Notes under the pieces: generated by a model
Database searches by the model: none
Seen by the model: the letters and a program-made list of their open reading frames with translations, nothing else
Told to the model about the DNA's origin: nothing
Assembly (NCBI GenBank): GCA_914767715.1
Contig: OU612068.1
Coordinates: forward strand, 24,552,001 to 24,616,000
Source of the DNA: Membranipora membranacea
Lineage: Eukaryota; Bryozoa; Gymnolaemata; Cheilostomatida; Membraniporidae
Length of the DNA: 64,000 nucleotides
Direction: 5' to 3'
Program-made: the position numbers and the translations under genes
Part shown: positions 13,294 through 25,000 of the stretch, piece after piece
Position numbering within the stretch: the stretch's first letter is position 1
How the letters are laid out: every line of letters starts with the position of its first letter

Positions 13294-14031
13294 TCAGTCC
13301 GGCAGCTCATTCCATTTAAGTTTATAAATAAGATCGATTTTCTCCATAAGCACCAAAACCTTTTTGATGCTGCTTTTCTCTGGAGTCAGTAAACATTTAG
13401 GAGACCTGAGTCTATGAAGCTTTGTCCAGTGATAGAGAACTAATTCCATGACCTGGATCACATACCAGTACTGGCATCGGCACTCATCGAACAGCACGAT
13501 GTCATCATTACTAATGTCCATGATACGATTGGCAAACGCCTTCCAGCCTGGTTGCCCATCTACTGGCTCTGCGAGGTCAAGTCTTACGCATAGAATCTCT
13601 CGCTCCTCGACAGTGAAATCGGGGAGCACTGCAGATACTGGCTTTGTCTGCTCTCCACTTCCAAAGAGCTCTGCTATAGTGTTCTCTACACTCTCGTCTT
13701 CTGCACTGAGATGCAGCCCATTGGCTACAGACGATTTATAGCTATACTTAGTGTTATAAGCACTCGAGCGGTTAGGTCGCGGCACTGGGTTCACTTGCAC
13801 ATTTAATGTGAGTTCTACCTTCTTGAATCGCCTGGAATGCTGTCTTTTGTCAAAATTTTTGACATGAGCAACGTGTACTTTCAGTAATATTTCTTCTTCG
13901 GGTGTCAAGATTTCTTTGTCAAACACTGACTGTGTGTCATAAGTAGAGTAGATATCCTCTTCCTCTATCCAAAATGGCTCATCATCAACAGATGGTGCGT
14001 CAGGGGTTTCACAATCTCGGACCGCCGCCAT
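13294..14031 (-). CDS. Death-domain-only protein, short paralogue
   Basis: A 245-aa product from one coding exon. Residues about 139-245 form a death domain by pattern: ILCVRLDLAEP, GWKAFANRIMDISNDDI, ELVLYHWTKL and a final amphipathic helix ending LIYKLKW. It aligns without large gaps to the C-termini of the genes at 15905-18515 and 29221-35488. Residues 16-30 (DDEPFWIEEEDIYS) match a motif in the 15905-18515 protein. The ATG at 14031 has A at -3 and G at +4. Upstream in frame there is a TAA and no earlier ATG, if the exon begins at the acceptor before 14141; a strong GTAAG donor after 14554 suggests a 5'UTR intron. The N-terminal domain of its relatives is absent. Death domains usually build cytoplasmic signalling assemblies by homotypic contacts; partner unknown. 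Confidence 0.75.
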   Translation of the reverse strand: MAAVRDCETPDAPSVDDEPFWIEEEDIYSTYDTQSVFDKEILTPEEEILLKVHVAHVKNFDKRQHSRRFKKVELTLNVQVNPVPRPNRSSAYNTKYSYKSSVANGLHLSAEDESVENTIAELFGSGEQTKPVSAVLPDFTVEEREILCVRLDLAEPVDGQPGWKAFANRIMDISNDDIVLFDECRCQYWYVIQVMELVLYHWTKLHRLRSPKCLLTPEKSSIKKVLVLMEKIDLIYKLKWNELPD

Positions 14032-14141
14032 AATCAAGCATGTTACCGCGATAGCAATCTGATGTGTTCTTTGGACGATTATTGAGTCGGAATGGTGGGT
14101 AGTTAGTTATGGAGACCCGTCTGACCACTATCCGCTCTAGC

Positions 14142-15115
14142 CTGAAAGAATCAAACGTTTTGACTATATGGTTGCAGATCATAAGGGTCGACTCTATATA
14201 AACATATAGGTCATAAAAAAATCCAAAAGGATGGAAAGGAGATCAGTGGAAAAGAACACATGGTCTTTCTTTAGCTTACTGATCTTTTAGCTACTCCCAA
14301 TTTTTAACTGCCATGAGACAAACTTGATGGCACTCACACTCACAGTTTATCATCTCAAAACAATTTCACCTTATCACGAATTGTCAACATCTGAGCAAAA
14401 GGTTTAAGCCTGGACATTGTGGGTATCATTATAGCAAAAAAATACACTCAGGAATGATATACAGTTGCACAACAATGTCGTGAATCACACTTCACCTCAT
14501 CACAAAGCTTCGTAATGCCAATACATACAAATAAAGACCAATTCATCACTTACCAGTAATGTTACGCCTTTCTCTTTCTCTAGTGCTGTTGTGATGACTT
14601 CTTGTATGATCACAAGAAGACGGGAAGATCGTGTATGAGAGAATCAGCTGGCTGGTAATGTAGCACCACAACCATTCATACTAATACTCTGAATTAATGT
14701 GATAAGCTTGGCTTGCATTCCAATAATATAATGAATACAAATTAACAGCCACGGTGTATTTTTATCTAACCAGGAAGTAGAAATGTTTTAGCGTCAAATG
14801 GCCTAGCTTATTGCGGCAACCCTTCAAATATACATGTCAGCATAATGCCTTGATATCAGCTAGTTTCAAAGATGGTTTTTTATGAATGAAGACAAAGCAA
14901 AAATGCAATGTGCAATGTGCAAATATTTGAGTTTTTTAAGCATTGGTCGAGATATTAGGATGGCAATTGTTAAAGATTTCCAATACCTGCTGATAGGCGC
15001 ACACTCCCAGATACACTATTATTGAGATCGGTATTATATGGAACAGGTCCATAACTTTGGTTGGTGGCGATCATCACATGAGACCAGGAATAACCAGGGG
15101 TCACACGACAAAAGC
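14142..15115. other. Upstream region of the death-domain-only gene
   Basis: This contains the inferred 5'UTR intron (14142-14553), and upstream of that a putative untranslated exon ending at 14554. I searched the minus strand for counterparts of the N-terminal domain and of the 111-nt exon and saw none. Confidence 0.35.
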
Positions 15116-15227
15116 ATCCTTGCAACTATTGACCTTACATGTCTTCTTTCTTATACCTCACATGATCGACCTGGGATCCTTGCAACTATTGACCTTACAT
15201 GTCTTCTTTCTTATACCTCACATGATC
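15116..15227. repeat. 60-bp direct tandem duplication
   Basis: The stretch beginning ATCCTTGCAACTATTGACC recurs exactly 60 bp later. The first about 52 bases of each unit are identical (15116-15167 and 15176-15227) and only the short joint differs, which suggests a recent duplication. Confidence 0.9.
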
Positions 15228-15496
15228 ATTATGCGCTGAGGACTGTATTTCTTGAACTAGCTTATTGTGGCGCGCAGGACAGGTGCTATGTGATCATATT
15301 GTAATTTGTATAGGCAAAGCATCCAAAGTGTTAAAGCTAAGTTATTTATTGGAATAAGTTAAAATAAACCCCATTCCATCTTTATATATATTGTGTATGG
15401 GAACTTAATCCATCCGCGGATAACTCTGGCTTTTCTAACCATCTGATACATGTATGGAAACAATACCTGGAAAAATGAAACATGAGACCTGGAACC

Positions 15497-15542
15497 ATTG
15501 ATATATAATTCAACTGGCGCTTCAGTTGAATTATATATCAAT
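15497..15542. repeat. Perfect 20-bp inverted repeat (hairpin)
   Basis: Arms 15497-15516 and 15523-15542 (ATTGATATATAATTCAACTG and its exact complement) are separated by GCGCTT. It lies downstream of the death-domain gene that ends at 15905. No element boundaries are visible around it. Confidence 0.9.
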
Positions 15543-15904
15543 GTATGGAACAATTGAGGAAACCAGACAAATTGTGCAGAATTCATCCTAAACAGGCTGT
15601 TAGCAACAGGACATCATTTAAGCTGTACCCGGAGAAAATATATTATCAAAATAATAAATGCAAGATGAAGAGTACACAAAGAATTTAAACATTCAAAATT
15701 CTCGGTGCATAATGCTGTTATTTACAGCAAGGAGTTGTTCACTCGGCAAAAATATATATATGTGTACATCTACACAATATGATATTATATATACAAAAGC
15801 GAAGAAAATAGCCTAAAATGCATAGAGTAAAAAAAATCTTATATATATAAAATATAAAAGTAGTGAGTGAAAAAACTTCCTATTGAGACAGCTTGGTGGT
15901 ATAA

Positions 15905-18515
15905 CTAGTAGTCTTGCCATTCAAGTTTATGTAAAAGATCAAATTTCTCCATTCGCTTCAGTTGTCGTACGATATTTTCTTTATTAGGAAGGCATTTACA
16001 TTTATCTTGACTGTAAGACTCCTTTTCCAAATTGTACAGCCTTAACCAGTGGTATAATATAAGCTGGACGACTTGTACCCTGTATTTACAGCTACACTCA
16101 TCAAACATCTGGATGTCATCAGCACTCAAAACCATAACATCCGTTGCAAAATCCTGCCAGCCACCTCTCAAACTGCGGCTCTCAACAAGGTCTAAGCGTC
16201 CACAGAAAATATTCAGCTCGCTCTCGGTCAATTCTGGGAACGGCTTAATATTTGGCCAAGCGATGAGAAAGGATGCTAAGGTGCTCTCAACTTTATTGCT
16301 GTCGTAGTCTGGTGCCCTACCTTGCATCTCCCCCAGCGTAGACATTCTAGGGCGATTGTAAATGCTGGGCACGGGTCCTATCACCATTTGTGGGATATCT
16401 TCAGGTTGTATCTGCACCCTATCTACAAACTCTTGGAAGCGTATAGAACTCTGTCGGGAACACACTGTTTTGATGTGCTCTGCCTTTCGGCTGACGTAAT
16501 CAGACTCACTCTCAGATATTATTTTGTTACGTTTCAGCGCAGCGACAGAGCTGTAAGGAGAGCTTTCGTATATATCCTCTTCTTCGCCCTCTCGTAACCA
16601 GAACGGCTCCTCATCTATATCTGGGATTCGACCACAGTCGCTCTCCTCTTCCCTGAGCCCATTCGGACGGTCATATGTCGGAGGTAACGTGTCGTCGTCA
16701 TCCAGTGGTGGAGTGGGTAATTGTCTTATAGGGGGGAGACACAGATCACTGATAATCATATCTACTGTTTTATTGTCACACAGCTCGTACACTGTAGGGT
16801 CACTTGATCTAAATGTAGGTCTGAGAGTTGTAGGTGTCGGAGCATTATCAAGGTTCAATAGCACTCGATCAGATTCGGATCTTTGATATATCCACCCTAA
16901 AAAATCACACCATGATATAATGTAATGATGGGTGATGTACTAATGGAGTTCTGAGTGGGAATTCATAAAACTCGTACATCAGATGTAAATATAGCAGACT
17001 TACCACCAATAGGAAATTCACTCCTTTTATATATTATCAACATTTTTTATAGGTTTTTACATTCTTCTACAGTTATTATTTAGAAATTTAAATTCCTGAA
17101 TACTCATTTCCATATGTTCCATGAGAGTGTGCAAGCAGGGAGTTTTCCTAACTCCCTGGTTCAAATTCGCAAAATATTCTGCACAACTTAAAGGGCAACC
17201 AAGGTTTCAAACAACTTCTCATTGATCAATAGCAGATTGCACCTTCTGCATAGGGAAAAAAACAAAATCTAATTAGGATCATTATTCAGCCAGAATTCTT
17301 GTGAAACGTTCCATCCATCAGGTACTCAAACTCAGCTAAAATAGAATACCATAGAGCAGTTTCCTGTTCCTGTTTTTATTTAGCCTGTGCTCTATCATCA
17401 TTACAGCAATGCCTTGTAACCTCCCCTAAACTGAAGTGTTACCCAGCTTAGAGACAGCAACTACTTTGAGTTTTGCATCGCGTAATGCACAAAGCTGATG
17501 CTGCCTAGCACATTATTTACTACCCATTAATGCATTGCTGCGAAACCTTGGTTGCCCTTTAATGGAGTTGCCTTTCCAATGTGAGCAATGGTTTCAACCA
17601 ATTGTTATCGCTAGTAGCAGCATATATTTTTGAAGGGTTTGAAACAAGTGGGAAAGGCACCTTAGCGAATCAACTTCTTTTCTTCCCGGGACCTACCTGT
17701 TACACGAGATGCAAGTTCACTGTAGACTAAGGATACATCTTTACAATACTGATCGTCAGGAACTAACACTATGTGCAAACGGAATATTTGCAGTAAAAAT
17801 CTGTCATCTGGAAAATATAACAGCAAATTAATTTTTTTCAATGTATACATGGCTATTGACAGCTCCATTGGGTAATAGAATCACGATTATATCTTGGTAA
17901 TACCTGGAATATGACCTTAGACTTGATTGATCGATTGTATTTCTATCACTAACTGTAAAAGCTGTTGGAAAAAGGTTGCTGGTACATGCACTCTGCTAAA
18001 AATAATTATTCATAGGTATATACATTGGTGGGAGGGGGGGGGGGGCGTTTGCACTGCATGAAATCCTGTCATTTTCATATGTCCGTACCCTTGGATCCAT
18101 CTTCTGGGTTTGGTGCCTTAAGTGGATATTGGTAATGTACACAGTATTTGGTAAGTTCTTGTCTGATGCACATCACAGAGTTAACGGAGGAGGGTGTGCT
18201 CGTGTCTAGTAGAATAAGATGTTTCCATTCTGCTAATGCCGTCTCCCCTTTGTAAAATACGACTAGTGCATTCCGTGGCACCTTTTTATTGAACAGGCTG
18301 GAGCTGAGGCTGTCAACTTTCAGTCCAACCATCGCTCCTATATTATCACAGTTGATCATTTGAAGAATGGTTTCGTCCTTGGACTTCTTTTTGATTTGAA
18401 GGATAGTCCTATCTCCACGCTCCAAAAGCTCGACTATGACTGTTTGACATTTTTTGGTTGCATTCATCCATTCGTGTAGATCACATTTAGCTAGCAATCT
18501 TTCTCCCTGCGCCAT
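15905..18515 (-). CDS. PH/PTB-like plus death-domain protein
   Basis: Three exons, 18515-18089, 17807-17697 and 16896-15905, all spliced in phase 1, give 509 aa. The ATG at 18515 has A at -3 and G at +4 and an upstream in-frame TAA. Residues 1-179 look like a beta-rich PH/PTB-type fold (alternating hydrophobic strands, EWKHLILLD, then helices); this fold call is by eye and weak. The 111-nt middle exon encodes DDRFLLQIFRLHIVLV and YSELASR. The linker (about 180-400) is acidic and Pro-rich with LPPTY (a PPxY motif) and DEEPFWLREGEEEDIY. Residues 402-509 are a death domain (GGWQDFATDVMVLSADDI, LILYHWLRLY, MEKFDLLHKLEW). No transmembrane segment is seen. The closest relative in the window is at 29221-35488. 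Intron 2 carries a TTAA MITE. AATAAA on the minus strand at 15350-15345 may be the polyA signal. Function unknown beyond likely death-fold signalling. Confidence 0.78.
17188..17562. mobile_element. TTAA-flanked MITE, family B, copy 1
   Basis: A 375-bp element in intron 2 of the death-domain gene. It starts TTAAAGGGCAACCAAGGTTT and ends with the exact complement of that sequence. TTAA at both edges fits piggyBac-type target duplication. No coding capacity. A near-identical copy is at 46340-46724, and a lone end at 50757-50769. Confidence 0.88.
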
Positions 18516-19523
18516 CTTCTCTTATAGTCTTACCAACCTGAAACCGGTTAATAAAAATGTGGAGACATAATGATACCGAGTAAATATATAGGGGACTGGA
18601 AAGGAAAGGCTTGGTACACCAATACTGACACTAGTAAGGCTTAACGATAGACGTAATAATGATAAACTTTATTATTATTAACTATTATTGTATTTTACTT
18701 TATTATTATTAAATAAATTATTATTAATTTTATTGTCTTTGGGTTTGACACTCTAGATTCAAATTTCTAAACTACGTGTCCTGGGAAAATCCTGGCAAAT
18801 GGATAATCAACTCATTCAAGCTGGCATTCCTTCCTAAAAGAACACGCATGTTATCGGGCTGGGATGGTCTTTATCCTATACTGATCGGAACAGTTAATAT
18901 CTATGAACTGAGAAACGGCCGAACTACAATTATATTTGGTAGTAAGTTTTAAAAGCATGGATAACTGAATTGTCAGAGGTCTTGTCAGTTTTGCCTTCTG
19001 AGTTAAGTTTGTGCTCAAACTTGTCGAATGCTAGTAATTCTATCGTGCAGCATACCATGTATGAGCAAAATATTCTACGTTGATGGATCTTTTTTTGAAG
19101 GAAAAACATAGGATGTTGTTTTTGGTGTTCAGTACCCCAATTAATGGCGTTATGTCTTAAGTTTTCATATGACAACATTCAAAATGTGTATGTGAGTTCC
19201 ATTCCTTGAGTGATAACAGGTCAGCAATCAGGTCAATCTCTTTTTCGTTTTAGTTGGAAAAATATCCCTGGGAATTCCAGGAAAAACTCATTCAGGGATA
19301 GTAGTTATGAAGTGTCCTTTTTAATTATTAGTGTTGTGAACTTTGAAGCTGATAGCCTATTCAAATACTCAATTGCAAATCACAGATTAACTTTAGGAAT
19401 TTACACTTGTTTTTGCTATCAAAACCAGTTTTCCAAGAACTAGCTATTTTACTCAGTCATTCAACAGCGCTGTAATTGGCAATAAGGCTGCTATTTTCTA
19501 TTATCAATATTCAGTAAATTACC
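18516..19523. other. Upstream of death-domain gene; no gene seen
   Basis: It contains a possible 5'UTR acceptor (GGTTTCAG on the minus strand near 18537) and an ATT-rich stretch at 18658-18735. No supported exon on either strand. Confidence 0.3.
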
Positions 19524-21309
19524 GTGGCCCAGAAAGCCGGATAAAATTAAACTTATCTGCTGTGAATTTAATTTAAAAAAGACCTGAATTGAATTAAACA
19601 TTTCAGTGAATTTAATCAAACTTTTCTGCATTAAACTTTTCTGCATCAAACTTTCAAGTTCTGCATCAAACTTTTCTCCTCTTAATCAAACTTTTCTACT
19701 CTGAATTAAACTTTTCTATTCTGCATCAAACTTATCTGTTCTGCATCAAACTTTTATACTCTGCATCAAACTTTTTGTTCTGCTGCATCAAACTTTTCTA
19801 CTCTGAATCAAACTTTTCCGCTCCACTGATATCAACCACCCTATATACTATGCATTACTGTATGCAGGTCCTCAATCTACAAATTTGCCTCACAGAATAT
19901 TTTGGTGCACATTTTGTTAGAAGGAAGATGAAAGATGGGTAACCAGCTATTTTTGGGCGTTCCCAGTACAAATATTTTATACCATACATGCAGGTCTATT
20001 ATTTAAGATTTGGTACCATACAGGCTGTTATCCTCAGCTTTATAAACTACAAGTTTTTAAGCAGGGAATTTCAATAATACACAGGTATAAGAAATCAATA
20101 CATTTATAAATATTTGTTGAATTCCCAAATAGCTTTTACAGCAAATGGAAAATCCTTACAAGTGGGACCTTTTGTCGTATACAGTCACAATGAAACTTCA
20201 ATTTCATTTGTGGGCCTAACCACTACTCTTATCATTCTTGTTAGTCAGCAAACAAGCCTAGTTTTTGGGAACAAACTTTAATAGCGACCTTTACTATACT
20301 AAGGGCAACAGCTTATCACCAGCCCTAGACTGACTGGCCTCAGATCTTTCTTATACTATACAAAAAGGGAATTTTCATTGCTATCTTACTAATGGTAAAG
20401 TCATGAAATTTATTCTTCCACTCACTACCAATAATCGATTTCCATGAAATTTCTATAGTAACCAATATAACATTTAAAAAAAATGAAGAAATTAATGTAT
20501 GGACATTGTTTTCTGCTAGCTTGACGATATGAACTCTGCAGCAATCTAAGTGAGGTCACTACAAATAAATGGGCTTATGGTTTTGCTGGCCACAATCCTC
20601 ACCCGAAAACCTAATTCATTCTGTTAGCACGAGTCTGACCTAATACCACAATCTCAAACAATTTGCCAAACTTTTAATTGATACTGATACAAACATGACA
20701 ATTCACACCAGTGGGTTGCTGCATAACCACACAGGAGATAATACTACTTTGATAATATGGACAGGCTAAAACTGCAGTTCAAGAAAACATCCCAATACAT
20801 TAGGGAAATTTACTGGGAGTTTTTACCTAGGTATTACATACAGATGTAATAATAGTATTCCAAGTGGTGCGGAGGTTTTTACCAAGGGCCAGCCTCTACT
20901 AGGGTAATTATTTTAGTAAGAGCAGGGGTCATGAAATAGAATTGAATCTGGTCAGATGCCAGCTCTTTGTTTTCTATGAGGTTTTATTGCTTTGCATCAG
21001 CAGAATGTTATACATTTTTGTTAGCAATCTGACTCATACATACTCAGACTCATACATGATAATAGCTTAGCTTCAGCGTACAGCCTAACGAAATTTGTGA
21101 AAGGATGGGTCCAAAGAGAATGAGACTTTCTGTCTGTTGAGGCAATCAACAATTTCTATGATGATTCACTTTTCACATTTATGTGCTGGACGGGTTTAGA
21201 ATCCAACATACATGAAGAAATAATAATCTGTCTAGAAAAGCAAACAGTCTGGGGAAAAACAAACAGGGTCTCCCAGTATAAACCAGTTTAAATAGAGATT
21301 TCTGATATA

Positions 21310-21641
21310 CCCTATAGGAGTTTAATTTAGCTAGAGTTTAATTTCGCTATCTGGACCTGGTACTAAATTGCACTAGTACTTAATTACTAGTGAAAATTAA
21401 AAAAAATGTCCTAGCTGGGATACGAACCCAGGGTATAAATCTCCATCTGATTGTTAGGCAGACACTTAGACCCCTACACCACGCTAGCTTGCATGCTTAG
21501 GTAAGGTGTATTCCTGTATAATTCTACATTGTTTATGAAACTATGGTGAGTAAGTTTAATTTAAGTTACACTAAATTTTGCAACCTAGGCAACAACCGAA
21601 AAGCGAATCCTAAATGCCGCGAAAACTAAACTCCTATAGGG
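21310..21641. mobile_element. Nested TA-flanked MITE with 15-bp terminal repeats
   Basis: It starts CCCTATAGGAGTTTA and ends with the exact complement, with TA on each side (21308-21309 and 21642-21643). It is 332 bp, has no ORF, and lies inside the foldback element. Its middle holds a tRNA-like sequence (21408-21488). Confidence 0.75.
21408..21488 (-). other. tRNA-like sequence (A and B boxes), Val-like loop
   Basis: Read on the minus strand it has TGGTGTAGGGG (A-box-like), a loop CTAACAA with a possible AAC anticodon, and a perfect T-arm CTGGG-TTCGTAT-CCCAG containing the B box GGTTCGTATCC. The two ends do not form an acceptor stem, so it is a tRNA relic or the head of a SINE rather than a functional tRNA gene. 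Confidence 0.55.
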
Positions 21642-22033
21642 TAGCTGTTCGAAATGTTTGGGAGAAACGTATTGTCCATGCTGTGTGACTGTGGCCTTGA
21701 TAAAGACTGCCATGCAGTTCTATTGCAAATCATCGATGATGGATTGAAATGAAAGCCTATTGACTATGAACTATTGGTAGACTGAGGACCTACATACAGC
21801 AATATATAATATAGGGTGGTTGATATCAATGGAGCGGAAAAGTTTGATTCAGAGTAAAAAAGTTTGATGCAGAGTAGAAAAGTTTGATGCAGAACAGAAA
21901 AGTTTGATGCAGAACAGAAAAGTTTGATGCAGAGAAGTTTGATTAAATTCACTGAAATGTTTAATTCAATTCAGGCCTTTTTAAATTAAATTCACAGCAG
22001 ATAAGTTTAGTTTTATCCGGCTTTCTGGGCCAC

Positions 22034-25000
22034 AGTAGTAAATACAGCTTCTAAGAAGATTGAAACAACACACCAATATGAAAGTACTGGTACCATAGAC
22101 ACATTCGAACAAGACTATTAAAATACATTTGTGGTCAACTAATCGGTTTAATCCTCCGTTTTCCATACAAAAAAAGAGAGAAACAGCTAAGTGCAACAAA
22201 GGGCTATCCATCTAGGCAAGATTGCAACAAAAAACCATTCCAAACTAATTCTTCTGCTTCTGATTCAATACTTAATTTTTGCAACCAAAAACTTCAAAAT
22301 GGTTTCAGTTCACAAACTTCAGACCAGTACTGTATCTGTACTGTAGCAAACCAAAAGATTACTAGTTTTTCACAGACTACTATACTATACAGAAACTTGC
22401 ACTACAAATTTTCACGAGAACATTAATTCTTGCTTCCACATTATATAATTAAATATGGCCTTGTCCATACACTCCACTAACAACGCAAAACCGTTTGAGT
22501 TTCATTTAACATCTTTCCTCGTCTTGTTTAATTTAAAATACAGTCATCCTGTTTTCTGTTTAATTACTTTTTTTTCTGGCAAAGCTTCCCTTAAGAATGA
22601 AATTACTGCCAATAAAATAAAAACCATCAAGCCATGAAGAGAGTTATTTACAATACAGGCTCTGGTTATTCTGTTCCACCAATGGCTATATATTTTGTAT
22701 ATTTGGTTCCGCTGAATCTGCTTCTGTTAGTTCAACCAGCTGCCGCTAAGATGTTCATTGAAAACTTTTCAACACATTTTACCATATCACAGTATTATCA
22801 ACTACAGTATCTAGTATCTTTGGATTTATTTGGCAAAGTTTATAGAACATTGAAATTGAAATTACTGTTGATGAAAGAATTAAAAAGAAATTAATCATCT
22901 TGTCCACATGTTATACCATACCACAGTATTATTTGAATACATGTATAACATTAGTCTATGCACTTTGCAGGATTTGCTTGGATTTTTCCTCTCATTGCTT
23001 CTACATTAATCTTACTTCATATATCCTAGGGTCCAATAATACACATTGTATTACCTTTTGTCAATGTCATGAATGACCGCCCTTATTCAAAATGAAAGAA
23101 ATTCTGGCTGACATTTTCTTCACTACTTGGCAGTGAATATCTCTGCTCATGAGTATTTCCCAAACATGAGGCTACTTTTCCCAGAGTCTGACTGGAAAAC
23201 TCTCATACCTGGAGCAACATAGTAGGTGGCATGAATAGAAATCAATAGATATTGCAGTTTTAGTGCTCCCCTTGATCAATGAACTCCCTCTTCCGAGAGG
23301 AAGTTCATTGCCTTGATTAACTTATAACACTCAAGAGCAGACAACTCCAGCAAGATCCTGCATTGTTCTCAGACTTTCCCTCACCGGGGGCCGTCTGGCA
23401 AGGGGCAAAAGTCTGGGGGGCTCAGACTAGTATAACATGTACTTGGCTAGCAGGATGTAAATTGCAATTCTTGAGAGAGTCAACTTCAAATACCACAAAG
23501 TAAAATCAAATTTCAGAAAACATCAAATTTTGACAACTGATTTAAAAAATGGAGTAGTCATTATTCAGACCCGATGAGAACCCAAATAAAAATCTCAAAA
23601 ATCCAATCCTATAGTATCACCGCACCCCACCAAGCAAATATTAGGTGCAGTCCCTGTTGATAGTTTTCAAGCAAACTTTTGACCCTGACTTACCAGTTTG
23701 AAATTCCTTCTAGGATGCAACTTCTGCTATCACATTTAAGCATAACACAACATAGCCTATTTTAAAATGAGGTTGAGTAATGGACTAAGACGAGGAGGAC
23801 CAGCTACACAAAGACCTAGAATGAGGAAACTGGGGTGTCAACAAGTCCATCAGAGCATCATCAGAAGGTTGTCATAGACTACTGTTTATCAATAACATCT
23901 CCCTTATCATCGTGAAGAATATCTTCCCATAAAATATCACCCCATAACCTAAACGCACAAGATATTATAAGGAAATATCAATTCCTTAGCATGTGAAATA
24001 GGTAAATGTGATTTCCCTTTCAGATGAATGACATCATGTAGTTTCAGATAATCCTAGACCTAGCTATGTTCCTCCTTTGCGGCTAATATTGTTTATTTAA
24101 CTGTTTTTTATCAATTGCCTTGACATTAGCTCAGAAACAAATTTAAATTGACGCTTCACTCAGTTACGATCTTGACTTGAGTATTTGGTACAACTTGTCG
24201 TTAGATCATAAAATTATCTTTTTCTGAACCCACCCTGCTACACCTTAGGCTTGCTAAGAACTTGAACCAGAACGTCTCACTGGTTAGCAATAAAGTATAC
24301 TATGAATGTAGTCTTGTCATGCAACCAATTCTTTCAAAAACAAAAAAAAGTGTCTGGTGACATGAATGCAAACGGTGAAAATCATCCCACAAATTTATAT
24401 ATTCAGTTAGTCCTATGGAAGGCTATAAATCAAAATAATGTCACATTTAGGTCTCACGAGATGTACAGATGAATTTATAGTATATGGTATAGGGACCCTA
24501 GCCTTAAATAGTTTGTGGCCAGTAATCAACTCTGTGTAGTAGAGAGTGAGTACTTGCCAGCACGACAAAAAAAGCTAGAGGATATATTTCTGCAGGGTTC
24601 TCTTCATTGTCTTAGGGTTAAAATGAACAGTTATTTATCACACAAACCTTGGAGGCCATCACTCCTTCCCCAAAAGTTTAATGCTTTCCAGTGAGATTTG
24701 GCACATGTGAATCTTTCGTGTACATAAATATAGGAGCAGCAATCACACACAAAAAATCAAATCAAACCAAGTCCATATATATATAATATATACATATCAA
24801 CTCACCTGTTATCAATCAGTTTGTGAGGTTCCCAGTTTGATTTCAGTATCCTTGCTAAAAATTTATTTTGCAGGTGACGATGACGGTGACAAAATGAAGG
24901 TCTACAAAGCCCACTTTTTTTTGCTGCCCACCTGCCAAGTAGAAAAGAAAGTTTTGATGACTGTGTGCTTTTGTTAACATGCTTTGTACTATCACCCAAC

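Larger units (their letters stand above)
19524..22033. mobile_element. Foldback-type element with repeat-bearing inverted arms
   Basis: About 2.5 kb, bounded by GTGGCCCAGAAAGCCGGATA at 19524 and its complement ending at 22033. The inverted arms are 19524-19877 and 21779-22033. Each arm has a tip (AAACTTATCTGCTGTGAATT), then tandem units of about 18-20 bp around GCATCAAACTTTTCT (roughly ten on the left, about five on the right), then a shared inner block (GATATCAACCACCCTATAT). This resembles Drosophila FB-type organisation; no relationship is implied. Flanks show only a loose AGTAAAT similarity, so the target duplication is unproven. The interior (19878-21778) has no transposase and contains a nested MITE at 21310-21641. 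Confidence 0.8.

Noticed and set aside
19611-19820. CRISPR-like repeat array
   Set aside because: The short units are contiguous minisatellite copies with no spacers, mirrored in the opposite arm of an element, in a eukaryotic genome.
21408-21488. Functional tRNA-Val gene
   Set aside because: The T-arm and boxes are good, but the 5' and 3' ends do not pair as an acceptor stem, and it lies inside a transposon.
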